This document shows positions 31,148 to 42,272 of a DNA stretch of 64,000 bases, one piece after another. Position numbers and translations under genes: made by a program. The stretch covers positions 7,998,001 through 8,062,000 of the forward strand of contig AP026546.1 in assembly GCA_026075535.2 (NCBI GenBank), written 5' to 3'. Position 1 is the stretch's first letter; every line of letters starts with the position of its first letter. The notes under the pieces are model-generated. The model saw only the letters and a list, made by a program, of their open reading frames with translations, ran no database searches and had not been told where the DNA came from. This DNA comes from Tricholoma matsutake (Eukaryota; Basidiomycota; Agaricomycetes; Agaricales; Tricholomataceae).

Positions 31148-31357
31148 TGTGTGCTACATTGAACATATCCCAATGCCTTGCCAAGGCCTTCCACAAGAAC
31201 AATCCTGCTAAATCCTCTACTGATTCCTTGCTTCCTCATCTCCATGAGTTTGGGGATGTGTTCTCCAAGGAATCATTCAACTCTCTCCCTGCATGCAAGC
31301 CATGGGATCATGCCATCAAACTCACCTCTGGTACAACCCCTTCATCCTGCAAGGTCT

Positions 31358-31745
31358 TGTTAAAGCTTATGACAAATTCTACTAGTGTATATCACCAGTC
31401 AGCAACTCAAGTCAACTGTCTGCAACACACTTATAACACAGGTTCAATAATAGTAATGTGTATTGCACTTTATCCAAATCAATCTCATGTCTAGTTTCCT
31501 AGACATAGTAGGATTTCACTTTTGTTTGTTCCTGTTGTGCCAGGAAACCATGAGGCATGAAACTAGGTGTCCACTATATCGCGTCTGCATTACGCTCTAT
31601 GTCTGGGTCCAAAAATCTAAGCTATAGCTATAGTACAAAGTGAGATATGAAGTAAACAAATTTCAGTCATAATATCTACAATCTAACAAGTATAGTAATA
31701 AGTCTGTTGGACTATGTAGCAAGTGTTTCATCACTGTATTCAACA
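31358..31745. mobile_element. Solo LTR (388 bp) with 5-bp target duplication
   Basis: Starts TGTTAAAGC, ends TATTCAACA, and is flanked by GGTCT at 31353-31357 and 31746-31750. The young Gypsy copy has one uninterrupted GGTCT at the same place in its RT region, which proves the insertion. It is a different family from the Gypsy LTR. Confidence 0.88.
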
Positions 31746-33130
31746 GGTCTATCCTCTCTCTCCTGAAGAACAGTGACAGCTTGACCAGTTCATTGATGAG
31801 CACCTGGCCTCTGGATGTATTCAACCATTGAAGTCACCCATGGCCTCTCCCTTTTTCTTTGTCAAGAAGAAGGATGGCTTACTTTGACTAGTTCAAGACT
31901 ACACAAGGCTCAACAACATCACGGTCAAAAATTGCTACCCATTACCTCTCATCTCCAAACTTGTGAACCAGCTCTGTGGAGCCTGATACTTCACCAAGCT
32001 CGATGTCCATTGGGGTTACAATAATGTGAGGATAAAGGAGGGAGATGAGTGGAAGGCAGCCTTTCACCAACCATGGTCTTTTTGAACCACTTGTCATGTT
32101 CTTTGGCCTTACTAATAGTCCTGCCACCTTTCAGACCATGATGAACAACATATTCCACAACCTCATCCTCAAAGGCATTGTTTGTATCTATCTCAATGAC
32201 ATCCTCATTTTCACTCACATGGTTGAAGAGCATTGTCGCATCATGCGCCTCATCCTGGAACGACTTCAACAGTACAAACTCTACCTTCATCATGACAAGT
32301 GTGAGTTTGAGAAGACCAAAATTGAGTACCTCAGCCTGATTATCTTGGAGGGTCAGGTGGACTTGGCCGACACCCATGAACAAGAAAGAGGTGCAGTCTT
32401 TCCTAGGCTTCATCAATTTCTATCGGTGTTTTATCAAGGATTTCTCACATCATGCATGACTGCGACAGGAAAGGAGGCATGGAGGTGGGATAATGCACAA
32501 CAGGAGGCATTTGAAAAGCTTAAGGAGATGGTCACTTCCACTCCCATTCTTACCTTTGCTGACAATTCATGCTTTTTTCATGTAGAAGCCAACAGTTCTG
32601 ACTTTGCAATGGGCACCATGTTGTCTCAGCAGTCTCTGGAGGACCAGAAGTGGCATCCTGTTGTGTTCTACTCCAAAAGCCTTAGTGCTGTGGAGTAAAA
32701 CTATGAGATCCATGACAAGGAGATGTTGGCGATAATGCATGCACTCAAGGAATGGTGACACTTTCTTGAGGGTGCCCAACACAAAGTGGAAAGTTGGACG
32801 GATCACAAGAATCTTGAGTACTTTATGATGGCCAAGAAATTGAACTGTCATCAAGCTTGTTGGTCCCTGTCTCTATCCAGATTTGACTTCTTCTTGCACC
32901 AATGGGGAAGACCAATGCCCTCTCCTGATGTGCAGACCATGGGGATGGCAGCGATGACAATCAAGACATTGTGTTGTTGCAGCCAGACCTGTTCACCATC
33001 TGGGCATTGGAAGGCATTGCACCCCAGGGTGAGGAGCAGGACATCCTATGCAATATTTGTCATGCAAACCATAGTGGTTTACATGAGGATGTTGTTGCCT
33101 GAGCTGTTAAAGAACTGAGGAAGGGATCCA

Positions 33131-33553
33131 TGTAAGGGGACTAGGGACTCGGGGGGGTGCTCTGTGTGTTTCTCCTATTTTTTACATTTGTCCTATATTT
33201 TTCCTCACTTCATTTTCTTCTATTCTTCATTTTTTATGATTTTATTACTAATTTCCCTTTATATCACATTTGTGCATGTTGACAGTTTTATATTTAGAGG
33301 TGGAGCACCCCTTCTGACATCTACCCCTTGGTATGATGTCATTTGGTGGCCTTGATCTGCCTATCTCTGCCTTTTCTATTTTTAGATTATTATTTGATTT
33401 TTGCAGTCTTCACATATACTGGGCATTGGCAAAGGGATCCTTATAGTTTTCTCTTGAGATCTGCTTTTGCTAGGTGCATCCCCAATCCCTGTAATATGTA
33501 GTATCATTTTAACTTCAGATTTCCCTTTACTAGAGGCTGAGGTTGCCCTTATA
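33131..33553 (+). mobile_element. Solo Gypsy LTR inserted in the decayed Gypsy copy
   Basis: TGTAAGGGGACTAGGG to CCCTTATA, 423 bp, the same family as the LTRs at 35011, 51419 and 56966. It splits the integrase region of the decayed copy; flanking 5-mers ATCCA (33126-33130) and ATCTA (33554-33558) are an imperfect duplication. Confidence 0.85.
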
Positions 33554-35010
33554 ATCTACCCTTTCCTTGCATGCAGTAGAGTGGGCTGAAAGGGAGGACT
33601 TGTTGTATTTCAGGGATCACATCTATGTCCCCAACAACCCAGACCTTTGCCGGTGCATCATATCCCAACACCATGACTCACAGACTCCCAGTCATCCTGG
33701 ATGCTGGAAGACCTTGGAGCTTACCTCATGGAATTATTGGTGGCCACAAATGTCATGGCTCATTGGTCAGTATTGTCATACTTGTGACCTTTGCTTATGC
33801 ACCAAGATTCCTCATTGCAAACCCATTGGTGAGCTACACTCTCTTCCTGTTCCAGAGAGTTGTTGGGATGTTGTCAGTGTTGACTTTGTGGTGGAGTTGC
33901 CAGAGTTGAATGGGTTTGATGTGGTGATGTGCACAGTTGATTCAGTGGGGAAATGTGCTCACTTCATTCCCACTCACACCACTGTCAGTGCCCTGGGTGC
34001 TGCCCAACTCTATCTCCACCATGTGTGGAAATTACATGGACTTCCTGGTGCTTTCCTTTCTCACTGTGGTCCTCAGTTTGTGGCAGAGTTCACTTGTGAG
34101 CTGTACTGACTTCTGGGGATCAAACTCCTTGCTTCGACCACCTATCACCTGCAAACTGATGGCCAGACTAAGTGAGTCAACCAGGAACTGCCAAACTGGA
34201 GCAGTACATCTGCATCTTTGTCAATGAGTACCAGGACAATTGGGATGATCTTCTCCCCTTGGCTGAGTTTGGATACAACAACCATGTCCATGCTTCCACT
34301 CAACAGACCCCTTTCCTCTTAGACACTGGATGGCATCCACACATGGGATTTGAACCTCACCAAACTCCCTCACACATCGAAATGGTGAATGAGTTCACAG
34401 AATGCATGAGGGATAGCTTGGAGGAGGCAAAGACAGCCTTAGCAAAGGCAAAGGACAACATGGTGCACTTTTACAATCAACACCATTCTCTGCCCCCTCA
34501 GCACAAGATTGGTGATTGAGTTTATCTTGACTCCAGTAACATCTCCACCACATGTCCATCCAAGAAACTCGCTCATTGCTTCCTGGGACCTTTCCCCATT
34601 GTCAACTGTGTTGGAAAGCATGCCTATTATCTGTGCCTCCCAGCCTCCATGTCCAGCCTCCACCTAGTCTTCCATATTGTCAAACTCCTTCCAGCTCCCC
34701 CAGATCCATTCCCAGGACACTGTTCACATCCACCACCCCTGCCTACAGTGATCAAGGGAGAACCCCAGTATGAAGTCAAGTCAATCTTGGACAGCTGGTT
34801 GTGTTGAGGAAAACTCCAGTATTTGGTGCACTGGAAGGGTTATTGGTATGAGGAGAACTCATGGGTCAAGGAGTCCAATGTGAACACCCCTCACTTAGTC
34901 AAGGAATTCCACTGACAGCACACTGCTGCACCACATTGCATTCAAGTCATGGGCTTTGGTCGTATGCGATTCTGGATGCATCGGGGTGATGCATCTTAGA
35001 GAGGGGGTGA

Positions 35011-35445
35011 TGTAAGGGGACTAGGGGGTGCCCTGTGTGTTTCTCCTATTTTTTATGTTTGTCCTATATTTTTCCTCACTGAAATTTCCTCCTATTCTTC
35101 ATTTTCTATGATTTTTCCTTATTTTATTACTAATTTCCCTTTCTATCACATTTGTGCATGTTGACAGTTTTATATTTAGAGTACCCTTTCCGACATCTAC
35201 CCCTTGGTATGATGTCATTCAGCAGCCTTGATCTGCCTATCTCCACCTTTTCTATTTTTAGGCTATTATTTGATTTTTGCGATCTTCACATATACTGGGC
35301 ATTGGCAAAGGGGTCCTTAGAGTTTTCTCTTTGGATTTCCCTTTGCTAGGTGCGCCTCCACTCCCTGTAATATGTACCATAATTTTATCTTTGGATTTCC
35401 CTTTGCTAGTCCACTAATTAAGTGGCCTTTAAGGTTGCCCTTATA
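35011..35445 (+). repeat. 3' LTR of the decayed Gypsy copy
   Basis: Follows the purine tract GAGAGGGGGTGA and runs from TGTAAGGGGACTAG to CCCTTATA (435 bp). It retains the AGAGTTTTCT block proposed as transcript start in the young copy (around 35320). Confidence 0.88.
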
Positions 35446-37264
35446 TGCTCCCCATGGTTGCTCAAGTCCTTCTTGATCGGGTGGGCCATCATGGGATTGT
35501 AACCTACAAAAGAAACATTGTGGTTAGTTACAAGAATAAGAGTGAATGGAAAGAAAAAAACTACTATTATGTTTTGAAGTGCTTTGGGTCTTTGATAACA
35601 TGAGCAACATTTCTCAAACATGTAAAACATGTTTGACCTAGCACATTTACAGTCACAAGGGTTGCCATTGAGCTGGGTCAAAGAGTGCAGTGGTGTGGAG
35701 GTCATTGGTTATGGAGAAGCTCAAGGTGATGAGGGTGAGAGGAGGGCATCATAATGGAGGATCAATAATGGTAAGACAGTGCCACGGTAATGTTCAACAC
35801 TTGTTTGAAAATTCATATGGAAACAATCCTCCGTCATCCAAAATTTATATCATTTACTTACAATTTATGTAACGTACATCCGTTGTCAAAACCGATGATA
35901 CTCGACTCCGAACCTTGCCGAACAAAATTAGATTTATTACGGCTAAGGTTTACAGCCATGTCTTTGTGAGTATCCTTCGGTGGCAGGCGGCTGTGACGGG
36001 GCTGACAGGTATTTCCATTTTCGGAATTCCCGCTGCTTCCTGCCTTCGTTTGATGGGATCGAACTAAACAATCTGATCGAGTCTTCCCTCGCGGTGGCAA
36101 GCGCAAATGGTTCTTGCAACTGGACGGATGTTCTCTTCTTTCATTTGATGGGTTCGAACTAGACAGATCGAGTGTGGACTCGTGTTACTCCCTAGTTATC
36201 GCGGGAAATTATATCCACGTGTGACTCCCTTGTTTTGCTTCCCATTGAGTGACTCGGCATATTTGTTCGAAACCTCTTTGCGACGGTGGTACTACGCACA
36301 TTCTAAAACCATACGAAGATAGTTTCCAGGGCGTAATTCAGCGTATACGATCGAGGACATCTTTCCCTTGCCAAAAATACGTAGCCGTTTCCCTACTATC
36401 CGCTACACAGGCCAATGATTATGTGTGGCACATCGGTAACATGCAACCAGGACGAAATTGGGCCGCGAGCCCGGATGACAGATGGAAAGATAGGCTGATA
36501 GTTATCGTTGGACTTGCGGTGAATGTTTACAATATTTTATTTGATTCCATTGAAAGTTTTTGTTTTTACACATGCGAGTACTCAGTATAGGCGTTAGCCG
36601 TGGGTATCATTCCGATATTTTTGTTTCCATCTCGACCACAGCGACGACGCTCGGCGGCCTCGAATCTTAGAATGGCACGGAGAGAGGCACGAGAGCATGA
36701 AGAGCACAGGAATAAGCCTAGATTTCATTTTGGATATGCATCACTGGGCTTAGCAACATGTCCCCGACTCGGAGCCATTTCGACAGCTTGGGGAATTCCA
36801 TCAATCAAAACGATCAAGACGTCTCTCATCTATGGCCAAGACTGAGGGAAATTCAAGCTCAACTCTCTGACCTTGACGTACAATTTCCTCCCGTAAGTGT
36901 TTCTTCTTCCATGGAATTAATTGACGGCTCTTCATTTTTCGATCATGCTCAGACTCGTAATTTGGCCTTCTGAACTTGCTCACTTGATCCTTCGCCAGTG
37001 TCGTTCTCTCGTAAGCGTCACAATATGCATAGGTACGAATAGCGACGAGTTTGGAAATGTCAGGAAAGCATCTATCGAAGAGCTTTCCCATTAGAATATG
37101 AGGAAAATAGAGTACAGCGCGAAGGTAGTGTCAGGTATTGAGTAACATACTCGAAAACAACTGTGAAATAGATTTATCCAAATTACTCCGAAACCAGGAG
37201 ATAAACCACTACAACGGTAAGCCCCATGCCTTGAAAGTTGAGCGTACGGTACTACCTACGCAAG
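35446..37264. other. 1.8-kb interval, no gene recognised
   Basis: After about 35870 the base composition becomes host-like. A TTTGATGGGWTCGAACTA-type segment is repeated at 36049 and 36142. Frames at 36600-37091 on both strands (e.g. LWPRLREIQAQLSDLDVQF on plus, 36829-36888) might belong to a small gene, but no family or splice chain is clear. Confidence 0.35.
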
Positions 37265-37320
37265 ACGCGTTGAATTCGCGATCACGTGGTAATTGAACCA
37301 ACACGTGACGCGAAACGCGT
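37265..37320 (+). promoter_or_regulatory. Polo kinase promoter: paired ACGCGT and CACGTG boxes
   Basis: ACGCGT at 37265-37270 and 37315-37320 bracket CACGTG at 37283-37288 and 37302-37307, 95-150 bp before the PLK start codon. ACGCGT is the MCB element bound by MBF (Mbp1/Swi6) at G1/S in fungi; CACGTG is a bHLH site. Functional use is inferred. Confidence 0.5.
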
Positions 37321-37414
37321 TTGCCTCGTTTTCCATTCGGTTACGCTCGCTCTCTCCGCAACCTTCACAACTCTTCCCCCCCACGTTGCAAACTCGGCGT
37401 TAGGCCAATTAGCA

Positions 37415-40360
37415 ATGGCACAAGTATATTCGGCACAGGCCTACAATAGAATGCCACAGCCTCCAATCAGTCCTTCTTCTCGGCGTCACCCATTTACAAA
37501 CGCAGTCAACCACCTCCAAAACATGAATCCGCAGGCAGCCACCCCAAAACATCAGGAGAAACAGAAACAGCCCCCTTCACCACCCCTTCCTCGTCAGAAT
37601 GCAAAGATAACTCCTCCTTCACCACCCAAGATCATTTGTGACAAAAGTGGCAAGTTTCAGTTCAGCCGTGTTGGGTTTTTGGGCGAGGTATGCACGTTTA
37701 TGGCAAAGTATGACGTACATCTGATTATCACTACAGGGAGGATTTGCTCGTGTGTACGAGGTCAAAGATCCTGGCGGTGGACGCCTGGCGTGCAAAGTCG
37801 TCACCAAGTCATCACTCAAGACGAGAAAGGCAAAAACCAAAGTAAGCCACCGCTCAGCTTTCCGTTGATGACGTTCTACAATACACATTGCAGCTATATG
37901 CAGAAATTAAGATCCATCGTTTCCTTGAACATCCGAATATCGTGCGGTTCCAAGAATGTTTTGAAGATCACGAGAATGTTTATATGACGCTTGAACTTTG
38001 TGCAGGCGGGTCGCTCATGGATATGCTACGGCGCCGTCGGCGATTCACAGAACCAGAATCACGCTTCTTCATGGTGCAGTTGATCGGTGCCTGCCATTAC
38101 ATGCACACGCACCAGGTAATTCACCGGGATCTGAAGCTCGGTAATCTATTCCTGGACGGGAGCATGAACGTCAAAGTCGGCGACTTTGGACTGGCGGCAC
38201 TCATTGAGAACCCCGGCGAGCGTAAGAAAACTATCTGTGGTACTCCAAACTATATTGCGCCAGAGGTGCTGTTCGACACGGCAAACGGGCACAGCTTCGA
38301 AGTAGACACCTGGTCGATTGGGGTGATACTGTACACGCTTGTCATCGGACGGCCTCCGTTCCAGACGTCTGAGGTGAAAGCCATTTACAAGTCAGTTTTC
38401 CTGTGATATAATGTCGCGTCGCTTACTTTTCCTCACAGACGAATTCGGGACAATGACTACGGTTTCCCTCCGGAACGCACAGTCTCATCCAACGCACAAC
38501 ATCTCATTTCGCAAATTCTGACTCCGGACCCGCAGTTGCGGCCAACGCTGCATGACATCGTCGACCATCCGTTTTTTACCCATGGACCCGTTCCACCGTA
38601 CATCCCGACCTCGGCGCACGACACACCGCCTGATTTCCGACATATTTCGCGGTCGACATCATTGGCTAATCTTAAGCGGTTGCGCCGCCAGTCACTGCTC
38701 GACGAGGACCAACTCACCTCCATCGCCGTGTCAAAGGTGGCTGACGATGTCAGCGTGTCTGCAGCTGTGGGCCTGGCCAAGAGCATGACATCGAGCATCG
38801 CCCAACAAGAGAAGGAGTTCCAGAAGGCCGTCCAACCGGGCTCCCCCATTAGTGCATTGCTGATTTCGGCCAGGCAGCCATTGCTGATGGGACCAAATAA
38901 CAACACCAACGGCACGAGGGAAAGCCCGCTGTTGAGGAGGCTGCAAGCGGTGAAAGAGTCACCGCTGAGGAGGCCGCCTATGAAGGCACTCAATGGAATT
39001 GTGGAGGACCCAATGGACGGGGAGGAGAGGATTCGGACAAAGGAGCTAGAGGCTCAGAAAGCACGAATTGTAGCTCAGATGGCCCCCGTGCAAGAAGAGG
39101 ACGAGGAATATCCAGAGAAAGAGTTGGAACAGGAGAAAGCTCGGGTTAGACCAAAGGTCGTAGACAGGGAGAATGTCCCCCCACCTGCTCCTACTACATA
39201 TGCCATTAGGGCTAGAGAGCGGGAGCGGGAACGAGAAAAAGAAAGGGAGACTCGTATTGTAGGGAAAGCGCGAGAATATGCTGTTGCTCCAGGTAGATGG
39301 TTGTTCATCGTGCTCGTTCGTCCAATTCTGATTCGTTCGTACTCTTTACGCAGCTCCATCGACGTCTCTCGCGCCACCGCCACTGCCGCCATCAGTGGCG
39401 CAGATGAAGCTTGGTGGATTTGACGCCGCGGCTCACGTGCTTTGTCTTGCGTTCGACGCGAAGCTGGCCGGGAAGCTGTTCCGTGACCCGCGAGAGGACG
39501 CGCATCTACCACTGCCCGACGAGAAGGTGTTTATCGTGTCGTGGGTCGACTACTGCAATAAGTATGGCATGGGGTATGCGCTCACAGACGGAAGTGTGGG
39601 TGTGCATTTCAACGACAGCACCAGTTTGGTGTTAAGTCCTGATAAGCAGTGTGTCTGCCGTCTCCTTCCTTCAGTATCATCTTGCTGATATCCCACTTTA
39701 GACACTTTGACTACATCACTGCACGCAGGCAAGGTACTGTGTATGTTCGCAAATCACACACAGTGGAGACGTATCCAGAGGAGCTAAAGAGCAAGGTGTA
39801 CCTACTGAAGCATTTTGAGCGGTATATCATGGACCGTCTGTTTGGGGAATATGAGTATACATTCGAGGACGTTGGGCGCTCGAAGGGTATGGAGTGGGTA
39901 CAGAAGTACCTGAGGATGAAGCGCGTTATTGTATTTAAGTTAAGTCACGATGTTTTACAGGTTCGTTCCATCCTTCTGGTGCCTTCGCTGCTATCTGACC
40001 GGATATGTTTCTCTCCAGTTCAATTTTTACGACCATTCAAAACTCATTCTTTCCTCGCATGGACTAGCCATCACCCACATCGACAAAAATTACAAGATGA
40101 CGCGATGGACGTTGAGCGAGGTCATGGCGATGTCGCTCAAGCCCGCGTCAGCGCTTCTGGGTGTCGAGCCAGAAAGGCTCAAGTTCAACCAGAGGCTGTA
40201 CGATAAGCTCAGGTACTGTAAGGAGGTATTGGTTAGTATTCGGACAGCGAGTGCGGCTGGGCTGCCGGTGCCGGAGGAGACTGACGCGATGGGGATGACC
40301 GCAGGCTCGGGGACCGCGACAGGACTCAGTAAGAAGGCGTCAAAGGCATCGTTGCACTAA
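37415..40360 (+). CDS. Polo-like serine/threonine kinase (Cdc5/Plk1)
   Basis: Mitotic kinase controlling mitotic entry, exit and cytokinesis. Start ATG 37415; exons 37415-37687, 37737-37841, 37894-38390, 38439 to about 39290, then three more to the stop at 40358-40360. The kinase domain shows [12 protein letters not shown] across intron 1, [21 protein letters not shown] and the activation segment [17 protein letters not shown] long charged linker (with an Arg/Glu-rich run near 39210-39260) leads to two polo boxes: PB1 with [13 protein letters not shown] and VGVHFNDST, including the Trp of the phosphopeptide cleft, and PB2 with [11 protein letters not shown], including the His-x-Lys pincer. 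All phosphopeptide-binding residues that I could place are retained. Confidence 0.95.
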
Positions 40361-41622
40361 TGCGGAGGCAGCTGGGACCCGAGGGTTGGTTTGGATGGTT
40401 TTTAACGACGTCAGGTCGTTAATTTGCCGTCCTGCCTCTCGGATCTCCCTGCTTTTGAACAGTCAGAGTATACGTCAGCTTAAAAATCATACCCTACAAT
40501 ACGACACCACGACTTCTTTATCATATCAAGCTCCTTTATCTTCGCGCTTTCCGGTCCAATCACCCGGGGTTCTCCTTTATTCCAGGTTGTATGTACGAAC
40601 CGAGAATTTTCAGATGTTTGCCTTATTTGTACGCACAGAAGCCTGCATTGTTATTTACTACTTGCCCCTGCTGCTGTGGGATCCGGTGAGGTCTAATTAG
40701 GACTCCCCGGCCCTTAAACTTGGATCTTATAAGGGAGCCCAATGATAGATGAACATCTTCGACAGGGCTTCAAACGCTTGATGCGAAGCCACGCTCCTCT
40801 CAGGTACGTTTGATGGACCGGGAGACTCGGAAAGAAAAGAATGGCTGAGCGAGATCGCCATGTTTGTGCTATGACGCGAGACAAATTCGACAAATTCGAC
40901 ATGATTGAGTTCCGCCCCTTGATAGAGACGGAAAGCGAACGAACTGTGATAGAGGGCAAGGTCACGATCCACGAAGCTTATGTTCCGAACCAACGACGAA
41001 CGTGGATACTGACACCATCAAGGGCTCAGTTTCTGAAAGACAGGATGGGATGTATATTTAAAGATAGCGCGAAATGTTTACAGGGTTGGCCAAAATCAGT
41101 ATGAGAAGAGAAAAGCTACGTCCTCATCGGCTTCTGAGCAGCGTTCCATGCAGGCCGTTGAAACCTAGCAACCGCCGACGTTTCGATACACATATCGCTT
41201 TATTATAATAATGACCATAAGCTATGTAGAGATCTTTTTACGTCCGAGTCCGAGTCCGAGTGCTCCGATCAAGTTGCCTGCAAGACCGAGTGCACAGAGA
41301 TTTCCTCGCAGTCTGCCAGCCAGAGCGGTAAGAGGTCGACTTTGATGAGATATAAGAGCCTCGCCCCGATGATATCTGTCAAAGTATTTCGAAGACCTCG
41401 CGGAAGGTGTTTCCTTCTTCCGAAAGATGGTAGGACTCAGACAAGAGGACTGACCAGCAGGACAACGTTTCTGAAGGCTCGTGAAGCATCCAATGGGACA
41501 GACAATGCTGGTACTTAGGGCATCGAGAAAAATTCAAAAGCATGTTCGACTGAACGAAACTAAGACGATGCACTTCGGTCGACCGTCCGTTTTCTGCCCG
41601 ATGATACGGCATTAACTTGAAA
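40361..41622. other. 1.3-kb interval, no gene recognised
   Basis: Short open frames only (for example 40841-41104 plus and 40727-40993 minus, mutually antisense). No motif or splice chain supports a gene. Confidence 0.35.
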
Positions 41623-42259
41623 AGGTGATGGTGTACAGGATGAGTGAAACTACAAGCAGGTGAAGGAAAGAAGTGTACCTTCTGCAGCAGCTGCTAAGCA
41701 GATACATGACATTTTTATGGTAACAAAAGGCTCATTTGCACAATAGAAGGGCAAAGAGAGGTGGTGAGCGCTGAGCACCAAACTCCCTCTTTTCACTCAT
41801 ACTCAAATTACCATACATCAACCATCTCTGCCACTTGCCTTTAGCTACTCACTGGCTGCAAAGCAAGATAATCTGGGGAGGTATCATGTCAGTATTGTAG
41901 AAGTATTCTTAATACTGTCATCATACTCACCAAGAGATATTTTGCCAGTATTCATACCAATCTAAGATACTACTTGAGTACCTTCAGTACTGTCAAAATA
42001 TGATATGATACTGTCAAAATACTTCTGGCAAAGTCTGTTGACAATATTAGGAATACTGTCAGGGTACTTCCACAGTACTTCTCCAGCAGTATTGTGCCTT
42101 GCACCCAGTGACTTCCTGCCCCCAATAAACAAAGTAAGGTGTGTGATTTTGGCCCAACTTCAAGTTGAATGCCATGTATTTGCTTTGCAGAAGGCATGCT
42201 TCTGAAAAGATGCTTCCCTCACCTGCTTGTAGTTTCACTCATCCTGTACACCATCACCT
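41623..42259. mobile_element. Inverted-repeat element (637 bp)
   Basis: A 46-bp terminal inverted repeat (AGGTGATGGTGTACAGGATG... at 41623-41668, inverse at 42214-42259) with one mismatch. The interior (41880-42105) is rich in AGTATTG/AATACTGTCA motifs. No target duplication could be identified and no coding capacity is seen. Confidence 0.75.
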
Positions 42260-42272
42260 ACCCAGATAGGGA

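Larger units (their letters stand above)
28285..35010 (+). pseudogene. Decayed 5'-truncated Gypsy chromovirus copy
   Basis: Plus-strand homology to the intact-looking copy at 51419-57391 starts within the protease region (about 28285) and runs through protease (DSGVTGLFID), reverse transcriptase (PLVMFFGLTNSPATFQ, YLNDILIF), RNase H, integrase and a chromodomain remnant, ending in the PPT before the LTR at 35011. It is broken by many stops, frameshifts and a small deletion near 32360, and by three insertions (28979-31147, 31358-31745, 33131-33553). Most differences from the young copy are CG to TG or CA. Confidence 0.92.

Noticed and set aside
40727..41104. Mutually antisense ORFs after polo kinase
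   Set aside because: Neither strand shows a family motif, splice chain or coding-like conservation that can be judged by eye.
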